A DNA stretch of 64,000 nucleotides from Flavobacterium sp. (GTDB lineage: Bacteria; Bacteroidota; Bacteroidia; Flavobacteriales; Flavobacteriaceae), in NCBI RefSeq assembly GCF_027484205.1, contig NZ_JAIXUB010000030.1:51259-115258 (forward strand). Direction: 5' to 3'. The notes beneath the pieces are model-generated. The model was not told where the DNA came from. It made no database searches and was given only the letters and a program-made list of their open reading frames with translations. The translations under genes were made by a program, and so were the position numbers. Every line of letters begins with the position of its first letter. The stretch's first letter is position 1. This document shows, one piece after another, positions 1-9,589 of this stretch.

Positions 1-546
1 AATTGTCTCTACTATTGTCCACACTCCATTTATGTTTTCAAATAATAAGAATCGGCTACTATTATGTTCTATATTTCTATAAAAAGCTACTTTTATGAGA
101 CAATATTTTTGAGCAAAATACATTGGTTTTCCAACAATCATTAAGCGTTGGTAGTTTACATTGTTTTTTGTTGAAACTTTTTGAAACTCTTCTAATGATA
201 AGCAATTATTGACTTTGCTTTTTAAATGGGCATTTTCGGTTGCAAAAATGGTATTGTATTCTGCTAACCAATTTTCTTCTGATTTATCATTAATTTGTTT
301 CTTTATTTCAGAAGCATTTTTTTTCAATAAATCATTTTTTGAAATTGCTTCTAAAACTTCTTCATTATTAGGAGCTTTATTGCAGTAGAAACTAAGAAAC
401 TGTAATCTGTTTTTGACAATTACTTTTTCGTTAGCATAATACTTCGATAAAATAACTTTTAGAATGGAAGTATTATGATTTTCTTGCGAAAAACCTATCT
501 GAAAGCAAAATATAAAAGCGATTAATAATTTAAAATCAAATCTCAT
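1..546 (-). CDS. secreted protein of unknown function (partial, C-terminus beyond window)
   Basis: An open frame runs without a stop from ATG at 546 down to base 1, giving 182 codons, so the gene continues past the left edge. The first ~20 residues are a signal peptide (basic start MRFDFK, hydrophobic core, GFS-Q cleavage-like end). The rest is polar and Lys/Asn-rich with no motif I recognise. The visible end (VNYQRLMIVGKPMYFAQKY and on) looks like a small beta-rich domain. It is divergent from lpxK, with 49 bp between the two start codons. Function unknown; export is the only supported inference. Confidence 0.7.
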   Translation of the reverse strand, partial: MRFDFKLLIAFIFCFQIGFSQENHNTSILKVILSKYYANEKVIVKNRLQFLSFYCNKAPNNEEVLEAISKNDLLKKNASEIKKQINDKSEENWLAEYNTIFATENAHLKSKVNNCLSLEEFQKVSTKNNVNYQRLMIVGKPMYFAQKYCLIKVAFYRNIEHNSSRFLLFENINGVWTIVETI

Positions 547-595
547 TTTTTAAAATTAATTTCAATCCAAAGATAAAAAATTATACTTTCGTGCT

Positions 596-1603
596 ATGAT
601 TATTTTAAGGTATTTACTTTTTCCTTTTTCTATTTTATACGGATGGATAACTTCTATAAGAAATTTTCTTTATGATAAAGGATTTTTAAAATCGTATTCA
701 TTTGATATTCCTATAATTGCTGTTGGAAATTTAAGTGTTGGCGGAACAGGAAAAACACCTCAAATTGAATATTTAATTCGTTTGCTTTCGCCAAATTATA
801 AGATTGCAACTTTAAGTCGTGGTTACAAAAGGAAGTCAAAAGGGTTTGTTTTAGCTGATGAAAAATCAAATGCAGAAATTCTTGGTGATGAACCATTTCA
901 AATGCATCAAAAATTTTCAAATGTAAAAGTAGCTGTAGATGCTGATAGAAAAAATGGTATTGAGCAATTATTAAGTTCAGAAGATAAACCTCAAATTATT
1001 TTGTTAGATGATGCCTTTCAACACAGAAAAGTTAAGGCTGGATTTTATATTTTACTTACTTCTTTTGATGATTTGTATTATGAAGATTTTATGCTCCCAA
1101 CAGGAAATCTTCGTGAGAGTAGAAATGGTGCTAAAAGAGCAAATGTAATTATCATTACAAAATGCCCAAAAGATTTATCTGAAATAACAAAAGAAAAAAT
1201 CAGACAAAGTATTAATTTGAATATTTCTATATTTTTTAGTTTTATTGATTATGATGATAAAGTTTACGGTGAAAATGATTCAATAAATGTCAGTGAAATA
1301 AAGTTAAAAGATAAATTATTAGTAGCAGGAATTGCAAAACCAGAACCTTTTTTTGATTTTATAAAATCTGAAAATGATTTAAAGTTAATTTATCCAGATC
1401 ATCATCATTTTTCAATTAATGATGTTAATGAAATTAAAGTAAAATCAAAGGATAAAGTTATTATAACCACAGAAAAAGATTATGTTAGATTGAAAGATAT
1501 GAACATTAAAAATCTTTATTACCTGCCTATTAAAAGTAATTTTACTTCAAATGACTCTGCGTTTAATAGTTTGTTGCATAACTATATTTCTACAATTTGT
1601 TAA
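596..1603 (+). CDS. lpxK: tetraacyldisaccharide 4'-kinase
   Basis: LpxK phosphorylates the 4' position of the tetraacyldisaccharide-1-phosphate lipid A precursor at the inner face of the inner membrane. The 335-residue length fits the family. An N-terminal membrane-associating helix (residues 1-20) is followed by the P-loop GNLSVGGTGKT at residues 44-54 and by the ILLDDAFQHR motif typical of LpxK. The start is the first ATG. A near-consensus -7 box (TACTTTCG, 584-591) lies only 4 bases upstream, implying a very short or leaderless 5' end. A secreted-protein gene diverges on its left; an unrelated T9SS cargo gene follows after 99 bp. Confidence 0.95.
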   Translation: MIILRYLLFPFSILYGWITSIRNFLYDKGFLKSYSFDIPIIAVGNLSVGGTGKTPQIEYLIRLLSPNYKIATLSRGYKRKSKGFVLADEKSNAEILGDEPFQMHQKFSNVKVAVDADRKNGIEQLLSSEDKPQIILLDDAFQHRKVKAGFYILLTSFDDLYYEDFMLPTGNLRESRNGAKRANVIIITKCPKDLSEITKEKIRQSINLNISIFFSFIDYDDKVYGENDSINVSEIKLKDKLLVAGIAKPEPFFDFIKSENDLKLIYPDHHHFSINDVNEIKVKSKDKVIITTEKDYVRLKDMNIKNLYYLPIKSNFTSNDSAFNSLLHNYISTIC

Positions 1604-1649
1604 TTGTTTTAACTTTTGTTTAGTTTTTTATTAGTTAATATGTTAATGA

Positions 1650-1681
1650 TTTGGTAAAACAAAAATCATTGTTTAAATTTA
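1650..1681 (+). promoter_or_regulatory. candidate promoter of the T9SS cargo gene
   Basis: TTTG at 1650-1653 and TAAATTTA at 1674-1681 are separated by 20 bp, matching the Bacteroidetes -33/-7 arrangement with one mismatch in the last base of the -7 box. The ATG of the cargo gene lies about 21 bases downstream. Confidence 0.4.
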
Positions 1682-1702
1682 CCGCAACAAATAACTATTT
1701 AT

Positions 1703-4700
1703 ATGATGAAAAAAATTACTAAACTTTTATCGGATAAAAAAATCATGGCACTCTTTACCTTGTTTTTATCTGTATTGTCCTATGGGCAATGTGTGAATCC
1801 CAATCAATTTGGTAGTGTTGTTTCCAATAATTCTGGAACACCCCAAATTATTACAACTTGTGCCTACTCATCTGAGTATAACAATGTTACGGGTCTTGTT
1901 GTTGGTGAAAACTACATTTTTACAGCTCAATTAGGTTTTGACACCACTGGTCCTCATAGATATGTGTCAATTACTGATGTTAATAACGTTTCAATCGCTC
2001 ATGGACCATCACCTTTAGTTGTTAATGCAATTACAGCTTCTGCAATCCGTCTTCACGTAAGTGATAATGCTACATGTGGTCAAACAAGTACTTGTCATAC
2101 AACTACAGTTCAATTTTTAGCTGATTGTCCAGCGCCTATTACACTGGGAGCAAATTCAATTACAACATCAGGTGCAAATGTAACATGGACACCAGTTGGA
2201 ACTGAAACTTTGTGGGATATAGAATATGGTATTCAAGGATTTACACTTGGTACAGGTACTTTAATTACAAATGTTTCTGCAACTAATTATACATTGTCTG
2301 GTTTAAATTCAGGAACTAATTATCAGTTTTATGTAAGAGCAAAATGTTCAACTGAAGACAGTTTATGGTCAACTCCATTCTCATTCCCAACGGTTTGTGC
2401 TTCAGTAACTGAGTTTTATGAAAATTTTGATACAACAACAGCTTCTTTTGGTGGAGCATTACCAATTTGTTGGGCAAAAGGTGGAAGTGCTGCAAATGTT
2501 TATTTGCAAAATGGAAGTGGAATTCCAATGAGTGCTCCAAATAGAATGTACATGTTTGCAAATGGTGATACACCAATTGAAACTTATGCAAGCATGCCTT
2601 TAATTTCAAATTTACAAGCTAATACACATAGATTAAGATTTTCAGCTTATGCTACAACAGCAGATAGAACTCTTTATTTAGGATATTTAACAGATCCGAA
2701 TGATGTTGGTACTTTTCAATATCTTGACGAATTTGTTATGCCAACAGGCGGTGTTGCAGCAGCAACTCAATTTATTTTAACTCCAGGTGCATTGCCTGTA
2801 GGTGTTCAAAGACTTGTTTTTAGAAATATTGCATCACCAGCTGAAACATCTACAATTTATATTGATGATGTAAGATGGGAGCCAATTCCTACTTGTACAG
2901 AACCATCAAATGTTGTAACAACTAATGTTTTAGCTACAACTACAACTGTTGAATGGAATGCACCAAGTACAGCACCAGCTAATGGTTATGAATATTATTT
3001 ATCAACTTCAAATACAGTTCCTACTGCAGCTACAGTTGCTACAGGTTCAGTAGGAGCAGGAATTACTACAGTTGGATTAACTTCTTTAACTCCTGTAACT
3101 CAATATTACATTTGGGTAAGATCTGTTTGTTCAACATCATCTAAAAGTGTTTGGACATTAACTTCAACATTTACTACGCCTTGTGCTTCATATGTTCCTT
3201 ATTATTTAGAAGATTTTTCAACATTTACATTTGCAGTTCAACCTAATTGTTGGAAAAGATTTAGTGATGGTGATTTAGCAACAGGTCCAACAGGAACTGA
3301 TAACTCTGGAAGTTGGGTTCCAACAAACATGATGAATGGAACTGGTAACACTGCTGCAAGAATTAATTTATACAGCACATTCCCGAAAGGATGGTTAGTT
3401 TCTCCAATTTTTGATTTATCAGCTGGTGGATATCAAGTTAAATATAATGTTGGAACAACTGACTATTTTAATACTAATCCAATTGAAACTCCAGGGGTTA
3501 TGGGTTCAGATGATGTTGTACAATTTTTAATGTCAACAGATGGAGGAGTAACATGGGCTCCACTTGAAACTTATGATAGTTCAAATACTCCAGGAAATAC
3601 TGTTGCAACTGAAATTTATGATATTCCAGCAGTTACATCTAACGCGGTTAAATTTGCATATTATGCAAATGCTGGATCTGCTGCTGATACTACTGATTAT
3701 GATTTCTTTATTGATAATTTTATTGTTCAAACAATTCCAACAACAGTTCCTGCATGTGCTAGTAATGTTGTTGCAACAATAAATGCTAGTTGTGGAAACT
3801 TCCCAACAGTTTTATCATGGAGTGCTACTTCAGGTTCAGATGGTTATAAATTAAGTATTGGAACAACTCCAGGCGGAACTGATATTTTAAATTCTCAAGT
3901 TTTAACTGCATTAAACTATTCTTTTACAGGTTCAATAAATACTACATATTATTATAAAGTTGTACCATATAACAATAATGGAGATGCTGTAGCATGTGCT
4001 GAGCAATCATTTACTACTTCAGCAACAGGTTGTTACTGTACTTCAGTTCCTTCATCTAATGATGGAAATGGTATAACAAACGTTCAACTTGGTACTACAA
4101 ATTTCCCAACTACTGACGTTGTTTATTTTGATCATTCTGCTACAACAGTTACTATGAGTCAAGGTGTTAGTAATAATGTTCAAATTACATTTGCAACAGG
4201 ATATACTTATGATACAAACATTTGGATAGATTTTAATAATGATTTTGATTTCAATGATGCTGGTGAATTAGTTCAAACAGGAATTGCATCAACAAATGCT
4301 AATCCAACAACTTTAAATGCATCATTTGTAATGCCTGCTACAGCTGCTTTAGGTGTTCATAAAATGAGAATTGGTACTTCTGACTTTGGTCAAGTTCCAC
4401 CAAATACATGTTATTCTGGTGCTTATGGTGTAACATTAGATTTTTCAGTTAATATTATTGTTGCTGGTTGTACTCCTGCAGCAGTTGCTTCTTCTACTAT
4501 AACTCCAAACTGTGCTAGTTCTCAATTTTCAGTTGCTGTAGATGTAACTTCTTTAGGAAGTGGTTCACCATCAATTTCTGATGGAACTACGACTATACCT
4601 GTAACTGCAACTGGTGTTGTAAATGTTGGTCCTTATGCTAATGGAACTTCAGTTGTATTGACATTACTTCATGGTTCAGATTCAGTTTGTAATGTGTCTT

Positions 4701-5395
4701 TAGGTACATTTACATATTCTTGTCCTCCTGCAAATGATAATTGTGCTGGAGCAATTGCTTTAACTGCTGGTGGTACTTTTGCTACTAATCCTTTAGTAGT
4801 TTCAAATAGTGCTGCAACTAATTCAAATCCTCCAACACCAGGTTGTGCATTTTTCCAAGGTGGTGATGTTTGGTATTCTGTTGTAGTTCCTGCTTCTGGT
4901 AATATTACAGTTGAAACTAACCCTAATGGAACAAGTCCAATTACAGATACAGGTTTAGCTGTGTATAGTGGAGCATGTGCAAGTTTAACTTTAGTTCAAT
5001 GTGATGATGATTCTTCTACTAGTGGTAATTTCTCAAAAATTTCATTAACAGGTAGAACTCCGGGTGAAGTATTGTATGTTAATGTATGGGAATATGGTAA
5101 TGATGCAGTTGGAACTTTCCAAGTTTCTGCTTATGATGCATCATTAGGAAATGGATCGTTTGATTCTTCAAACTTTACATTCTATCCAAACCCAGTGAAA
5201 GATGTATTGAATTTATCATATTCACAAAACATCAACAAAGTTCAAGTAATAAATATTTTAGGTCAAGAGGTTAAAACAGAAACAATGGATACTAATCAAG
5301 TTCAAGTTGATATGTCTAACCTTCCTATAGGAACTTATTTAGTTAAAATAACTTCAGGTAATGATGTTAAAACTATAAAAGTTGTTAAAGAATAA
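1703..5395 (+). CDS. secreted fibronectin type III / GEVED protein with T9SS type A sorting domain
   Basis: A 1230-residue surface or secreted protein. Residues 1-29 are a signal peptide ending LSYGQ. Three fibronectin type III-like modules begin near residues 142, 397 and 684; their WxxP and SGTNYQFYVRAKC/TQYYIWVRSVC strands are visible. Two jelly-roll-like segments (starting FYENFDTT and YYLEDFST) lie between them. A GEVED domain (IWIDFNNDFDFNDAGE, near 839) and a PANDNCAGAI-type domain near 1006 follow. The last ~75 residues (FYPNPVKDVLNLSYS to IKVVKE, from ~1159) form a type A T9SS C-terminal sorting domain. This predicts Sec export, passage through the Por secreton and removal of the tail. 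No protease or hydrolase catalytic domain is evident, so adhesion or substrate binding is likelier than catalysis. A terminator follows. Confidence 0.9.
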   Translation: MMKKITKLLSDKKIMALFTLFLSVLSYGQCVNPNQFGSVVSNNSGTPQIITTCAYSSEYNNVTGLVVGENYIFTAQLGFDTTGPHRYVSITDVNNVSIAHGPSPLVVNAITASAIRLHVSDNATCGQTSTCHTTTVQFLADCPAPITLGANSITTSGANVTWTPVGTETLWDIEYGIQGFTLGTGTLITNVSATNYTLSGLNSGTNYQFYVRAKCSTEDSLWSTPFSFPTVCASVTEFYENFDTTTASFGGALPICWAKGGSAANVYLQNGSGIPMSAPNRMYMFANGDTPIETYASMPLISNLQANTHRLRFSAYATTADRTLYLGYLTDPNDVGTFQYLDEFVMPTGGVAAATQFILTPGALPVGVQRLVFRNIASPAETSTIYIDDVRWEPIPTCTEPSNVVTTNVLATTTTVEWNAPSTAPANGYEYYLSTSNTVPTAATVATGSVGAGITTVGLTSLTPVTQYYIWVRSVCSTSSKSVWTLTSTFTTPCASYVPYYLEDFSTFTFAVQPNCWKRFSDGDLATGPTGTDNSGSWVPTNMMNGTGNTAARINLYSTFPKGWLVSPIFDLSAGGYQVKYNVGTTDYFNTNPIETPGVMGSDDVVQFLMSTDGGVTWAPLETYDSSNTPGNTVATEIYDIPAVTSNAVKFAYYANAGSAADTTDYDFFIDNFIVQTIPTTVPACASNVVATINASCGNFPTVLSWSATSGSDGYKLSIGTTPGGTDILNSQVLTALNYSFTGSINTTYYYKVVPYNNNGDAVACAEQSFTTSATGCYCTSVPSSNDGNGITNVQLGTTNFPTTDVVYFDHSATTVTMSQGVSNNVQITFATGYTYDTNIWIDFNNDFDFNDAGELVQTGIASTNANPTTLNASFVMPATAALGVHKMRIGTSDFGQVPPNTCYSGAYGVTLDFSVNIIVAGCTPAAVASSTITPNCASSQFSVAVDVTSLGSGSPSISDGTTTIPVTATGVVNVGPYANGTSVVLTLLHGSDSVCNVSLGTFTYSCPPANDNCAGAIALTAGGTFATNPLVVSNSAATNSNPPTPGCAFFQGGDVWYSVVVPASGNITVETNPNGTSPITDTGLAVYSGACASLTLVQCDDDSSTSGNFSKISLTGRTPGEVLYVNVWEYGNDAVGTFQVSAYDASLGNGSFDSSNFTFYPNPVKDVLNLSYSQNINKVQVINILGQEVKTETMDTNQVQVDMSNLPIGTYLVKITSGNDVKTIKVVKE

Positions 5396-5418
5396 TAATA
5401 TTTACTTTTAAATATCAT

Positions 5419-5450
5419 AACCGTCTCGTTTTAAATGAGGCGGTTTTTTT
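5419..5450 (+). terminator. intrinsic terminator after the T9SS cargo gene
   Basis: CCGTCTC (5421-5427) pairs with GAGGCGG (5437-5443), with one G:U pair, followed by a run of seven T. Confidence 0.85.
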
Positions 5451-5510
5451 ATGCATTATTTAGTTAGATTTTAAATTGAATTCATGATGTTATTCGAGAT
5501 TATTTATCAC

Positions 5511-5518
5511 TATTTTTG
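5511..5518 (+). promoter_or_regulatory. -7 box of the purine nucleoside phosphorylase gene
   Basis: TATTTTTG is a perfect match to TAnnTTTG, 30 bases before the start codon. No clear -33 TTG is seen at the usual distance. Confidence 0.45.
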
Positions 5519-5548
5519 TACTCTATTTCAGTTTAAATAATCATAATT

Positions 5549-6361
5549 ATGTGGGAACAAGTTCAAGAAACAGTTAATTATATAAAAGATAAAACAGGTT
5601 TTAAACCAGAATATGGTGTGATTTTAGGATCAGGATTAGGAAGTTTTACAGATGATATTCAAATTGAATTTACATTGCCTTATTCTGAAATTCCTAATTT
5701 TCCTGTTTCAACTGTGCAAGGTCATAAAGGAGCATTAGTTTTTGGAACTATTGGAGAAAAAAAAGTGATGGCAATGCAAGGACGTTTTCATTTTTATGAA
5801 GGTTATGACATGAAACAGGTTACTTTTCCCGTGAGAGTAATGCGATATTTAGGAATTACTAAATTGATTGTTTCAAATGCCTCTGGTGGTGTAAATCCAA
5901 ACTATAAAGTCGGTTCAATTGTATTAATCAAGGATCATATTAATATGATGCCAGAACATCCATTAAGAGGTAAAAACGATGAACGTTTTGGTCCAAGATT
6001 TGTAAATATGAGTGAACCTTATAGTTTAAAGATGATTACTAAGGCAAAGGAAATAGCTAAAGAATCAAATATTGAAGTTCACGATGGAGTATATATGGGA
6101 TTGCAAGGACCAACATTTGAAACATTAGCAGAATATAAAATGGTAAAAAATATTGGAGCAGATTGCGTTGGAATGTCAACAGTTCCAGAAGTAATCGTTG
6201 CAAGACATATGGATTTAGAAACGTTTGGGCTTTCAGTAATTACAGATATGGGCGATGAAGAAAATATTGAGGAAGTAAATCATGAAGAGGTTTTAAAAGC
6301 AGCTCAAAAAGCAGAACCAAGTGTTCGATTATTAATTAGAGAATTGATAAAAAGATATTAA
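5549..6361 (+). CDS. punA: purine nucleoside phosphorylase (trimeric, PNP/MTAP superfamily)
   Basis: Phosphorolysis of purine nucleosides to base and (deoxy)ribose-1-phosphate in the cytoplasm. It has 270 residues, normal for the trimeric class. The phosphate loop GSGLGSF is at residues 27-33, GHKGALVFG near 58-66, SNASGGVN in the middle, and MSTVPEVIVARH from residue 209. Downstream, the segment that reads ITN in many trimeric PNPs reads ITD here (about residue 233). In the human enzyme the equivalent Asn-to-Asp change favours 6-aminopurines, so substrate range should not be assumed to be only inosine/guanosine. Monocistronic: own promoter, and a bidirectional terminator behind it. Confidence 0.93.
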   Translation: MWEQVQETVNYIKDKTGFKPEYGVILGSGLGSFTDDIQIEFTLPYSEIPNFPVSTVQGHKGALVFGTIGEKKVMAMQGRFHFYEGYDMKQVTFPVRVMRYLGITKLIVSNASGGVNPNYKVGSIVLIKDHINMMPEHPLRGKNDERFGPRFVNMSEPYSLKMITKAKEIAKESNIEVHDGVYMGLQGPTFETLAEYKMVKNIGADCVGMSTVPEVIVARHMDLETFGLSVITDMGDEENIEEVNHEEVLKAAQKAEPSVRLLIRELIKRY

Positions 6362-6389
6362 AAAAAAGACGCTTTAATTAGCGTTTTTT
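6362..6389. terminator. bidirectional terminator between punA and the hybrid kinase gene
   Basis: ACGCT (6369-6373) pairs with AGCGT (6380-6384) around a 6-base loop. The hairpin has A7 on its left and T6 on its right, so it can stop transcription from both convergent genes. Confidence 0.8.
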
Positions 6390-8556
6390 ATGCTAAATTA
6401 TCAGCTATAACTTCATAAAATTTTTCAGGTTCGAAAGGTTTTGTAATTACATCATTCATACCATAAGACAATAGCATTTCTCTGTTTTCATTTAATGAGA
6501 TAGCTGTCAAAGCAATGATTGGTGTTGTGATATTAAATTCTCTAATTTGTTGCGTAGCAATGGTTCCATTGATTCCAGGTAAATGAACATCCATAAGTAT
6601 TAAGTCAAAATCATTTTCAAGTTTTAAAATCGATACAGATTCTTCGCCATTATCAACTATTTGACAAATCATACCTTTGTTTTCTAACATTTTTTTTGTT
6701 ATCATTTGGTTGATTTTATTATCTTCAACCAAAAGAATTTTTTTATTAACTATTGCTTTTTCATCAAATGTATTTTCTTTTTTTGTAACAACTATAGTTT
6801 CACCTACTTCAAAAGGTAAATTAAATGAAAAAGTTGTTCCTAGTCCAACTTTACTATTCAAATAAATTGAACCACCAAGTAATTCAATTAATCTTTTAAC
6901 AATTGCTAAACCAAGACCAGTTCCGCCATATTTTCTATTAATTTCAATTGAACCTTGAGAAAAACTATCAAAAATGGTATCTTGTTTATCCTCTGGAATT
7001 CCAATTCCGTTATCGGCAACTTTAAATGAAATTAACAAATTTCTATCTTCAACATTTTCAAGTTTAGCAGTTAATTTAACATATCCATTCTTTGTAAATT
7101 TTAGAGAGTTGTTTACTAAATTTAAAAAGATTTGGGATAACTTAGTTGGATCACAAATTAGATTTTCAGGAATTGAAGAATCTATGTCTAAAATAAAAGT
7201 ATTATTATTTTCTTGAGAAATTTCTCTAAATGAATTTTGAATACTAATAAGTAAAGATTTTAAATTGCAATTGATCTTTTCTATTGGTACATTTTCCGAC
7301 TCAATTCTATTAATTTCTAATATATCATTAATGAAATGCAGAAGATAATTTCCGGAAAATTTTAGGGAATTTAAGTAATTAATTTGGCTGTCTTTTGGAT
7401 TTTCTTCAATCAATAAATGGGTAATACCGTTTATTGCGTTCAATGGAGTTCGCAATTCATGACTTACCGTTGATAGAAATTCCGCTCTAGCTTTCGAAGC
7501 TTTTTCAGCATTTTCTTTAGCTGTTTCTAATTCAATATTTTTTTCTTTTAAAAGTATGTTCGATTGAGTTCTAAGTATATTATTTTTATATAATGATAAA
7601 CTTAATAGCGATAGAATAGAAATCAAAGCAATGGCTAAAATGCTAATTAATTTTGCGAAAGTATTAGCTTTTTGTTGGCTTTTATTTTCTTTGTCAATTT
7701 GCTCAATTAACTTTAACTTTTCTGATTCTTTGAATGATGCAAAATCTTCAACACCAATTTTTCTATTATTTATGAGAGTTAAACTGTCTTTTAACTGAAG
7801 ATATTGTTTTAATAAATAGTGCGATTTCTCAATATTAGCAATTCTTTCATAGACATTACTTAAAGCTAAAATAATTTTAGATCTTTGCTCTAAGTCATCT
7901 TTATTGCTAACTAAAGCTCGGTTAAAGTAGTTAGTTGCAAGATTGTATCTTTTCTTAGAATATTCAATTTTACCTATATGATACAATGCTTCGGCTTTTG
8001 TTTTATAGGTATCATTAGGATCTTTTTTATTGATTATTGATTCAAACAGCGGAATAGCTAAATCGATACGTTTTTTTTCTTTAAAAATAATAGCTTTTTG
8101 AAGCTTAATCATTTCGTCAGCACTTGAAATATTTAGTTTTTTGTAAATTGCATTAGCAGTATCAAAATTATTTTCAGCACTTTCAAAATTATTTTTTTTA
8201 ATATAGCAAACGCCTAAATTATAATGTGTTATTGCTTGTTGAGAAGTAGATGGTAAAGTAGAATAAATTGCAACACTTTTTACGAAAACATCAATAGCAT
8301 CATCATATTTTTTAAGGTCTAAAAAAACGCTTCCTATATTTGAATAACTATCAGCAATAGCTTTTTGGATTTTAGATTTTTTTGCAAAATCCAAAGCTTT
8401 TTGGGAGTAATCGAGACAATTTCTATAATTATTATTACTTTTATTAAACTTGACTAAATCAATATAATAATTAACACTGTCAATTTTTGTTACACTATTT
8501 TTTTGAGAATAGAGTAACATTGGCAATAGAAAAATAATCAGTAAAAGTTGCCTCAT
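6388..8556 (-). CDS. TPR-containing hybrid sensor histidine kinase / response regulator
   Basis: A 722-residue membrane sensor. A signal-like hydrophobic start (1-17) leads into an extracytoplasmic block of about five TPR-like repeats (roughly 30-260). A single transmembrane helix at 301-323 and a coiled-coil stretch (330-360) follow. The HisKA domain carries the phospho-acceptor His366 in STVSHELRTPLN. The HATPase domain shows NLVNNSLKFT and the glycine boxes DNGIGIP and GGTGLGLAI. A C-terminal receiver domain has LLVEDN acidic residues and phospho-acceptor Asp656 in LILMDVHLP, with the conserved Lys in ITKPF. No DNA-binding domain is present and no separate regulator gene is adjacent, so the output partner (perhaps an Hpt protein) is elsewhere. 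The signal is unknown. Confidence 0.93.
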   Translation of the reverse strand: MRQLLLIIFLLPMLLYSQKNSVTKIDSVNYYIDLVKFNKSNNNYRNCLDYSQKALDFAKKSKIQKAIADSYSNIGSVFLDLKKYDDAIDVFVKSVAIYSTLPSTSQQAITHYNLGVCYIKKNNFESAENNFDTANAIYKKLNISSADEMIKLQKAIIFKEKKRIDLAIPLFESIINKKDPNDTYKTKAEALYHIGKIEYSKKRYNLATNYFNRALVSNKDDLEQRSKIILALSNVYERIANIEKSHYLLKQYLQLKDSLTLINNRKIGVEDFASFKESEKLKLIEQIDKENKSQQKANTFAKLISILAIALISILSLLSLSLYKNNILRTQSNILLKEKNIELETAKENAEKASKARAEFLSTVSHELRTPLNAINGITHLLIEENPKDSQINYLNSLKFSGNYLLHFINDILEINRIESENVPIEKINCNLKSLLISIQNSFREISQENNNTFILDIDSSIPENLICDPTKLSQIFLNLVNNSLKFTKNGYVKLTAKLENVEDRNLLISFKVADNGIGIPEDKQDTIFDSFSQGSIEINRKYGGTGLGLAIVKRLIELLGGSIYLNSKVGLGTTFSFNLPFEVGETIVVTKKENTFDEKAIVNKKILLVEDNKINQMITKKMLENKGMICQIVDNGEESVSILKLENDFDLILMDVHLPGINGTIATQQIREFNITTPIIALTAISLNENREMLLSYGMNDVITKPFEPEKFYEVIADNLA

Positions 8557-8596
8557 ACCTAAAATTTAATTGATTTTGATGACTAAAATAAAGAAA

Positions 8597-9589
8597 TTAT
8601 TTTTGAATTAACATTATTAAATCAATTATTCTCGATGAATAACCAATTTCATTGTCATACCAACCAACAACTTTAACCATTTTATCAATTACAGAAGTTA
8701 GTTGTGCGTCAAATAAACACGAATTTCGATTACCAATTATGTCCACAGAAACAATGGAATCTTCAGTGTAGTCTAAAATTCCTTTTAAATTTGTTTCAGA
8801 AGCTTTTAAAAATGCTTTGTTTATTTCATCAATTGTTACAGCTCTTTTTACATTAAAAGTTATATCAGTTAATGAACCATCTGGAACAGGAACTCTTATG
8901 CCACAACCGCCAATTTTTCCTACCATTTCAGGAAATATTTTGGTTAGTGCTTTAGCTGCACCAGTTGTTGTTGGCACAATTGATTGGCTTGCTCCACGAG
9001 CTCTGCGTAAATCTTTATGTGGTTGATCGTGTAGGCTTTGATCAGTTGTATAAGAGTGAACAGTTGTTATGTATGCTTGCTCAATTCCACATAAGTCATT
9101 AATCACTTTCATCATTGGCGCTGCATTATTTGTAGTACAGCTTGCGTTGGAAACAATTTTTTCGCTTCCATCAAGGATGTTTTCGTTAACACCAAGAACA
9201 ACAGTTTTTATTTCAGGAACTTCTGAAGGTGCTGAAAGAATTACTTTTTTTGCACCAGAAATGATGTGAGAATTGATTTCTTCAAAGGTTTTATATTTTC
9301 CAGTAGATTCAATTATAATATCAATTCCATTCCAATTCAAATTTGAAATTTCTTTCTCATGATAAAATGGATACGATTTTCCATCAACAATTATAGCGTT
9401 TTCATCAAACGAAACTAGATAAGGTAAAACTCCATGAATGCTATCATATTTTATTAAGTGTGCCATGGTTCTATTATCTGTAATATCGTTTATGGCAACG
9501 ACTTCAATTGATGGGTGATTGATAAGTAATCTAAAAAGATTTCTTCCAATTCTTCCAAAACCATTTATAGCAATTTTTGTTTTACTCAT
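8597..9589 (-). CDS. gap: type I glyceraldehyde-3-phosphate dehydrogenase, divergent paralogue
   Basis: NAD-dependent oxidation/phosphorylation of glyceraldehyde-3-phosphate, or a related erythrose-4-phosphate activity. It has 330 residues. The Rossmann motif INGFGRIGRN is at 8-17, NDITD near 34-38, catalytic Cys151 in SNASCTTN, His178 in TTVHSYT, and the C-terminal WYDNEIGYS. Several positions differ from the usual glycolytic sequence: CTTNN instead of CTTNC, SAPSEVPE instead of SAPAKG, and GGCGIRVPVPDGS. This suggests a second, specialised GAPDH rather than the main glycolytic copy. It is the last gene of the lipA-CDF-gap operon, and its start overlaps the CDF gene by 8 bp, implying translational coupling. 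Confidence 0.9.
   Translation of the reverse strand: MSKTKIAINGFGRIGRNLFRLLINHPSIEVVAINDITDNRTMAHLIKYDSIHGVLPYLVSFDENAIIVDGKSYPFYHEKEISNLNWNGIDIIIESTGKYKTFEEINSHIISGAKKVILSAPSEVPEIKTVVLGVNENILDGSEKIVSNASCTTNNAAPMMKVINDLCGIEQAYITTVHSYTTDQSLHDQPHKDLRRARGASQSIVPTTTGAAKALTKIFPEMVGKIGGCGIRVPVPDGSLTDITFNVKRAVTIDEINKAFLKASETNLKGILDYTEDSIVSVDIIGNRNSCLFDAQLTSVIDKMVKVVGWYDNEIGYSSRIIDLIMLIQK

Noticed and set aside
8597..9589. gap as the main glycolytic GAPDH
   Set aside because: Active-site residues are present but several hallmark segments differ; a second copy elsewhere is more likely the glycolytic one. Only the full genome can tell.
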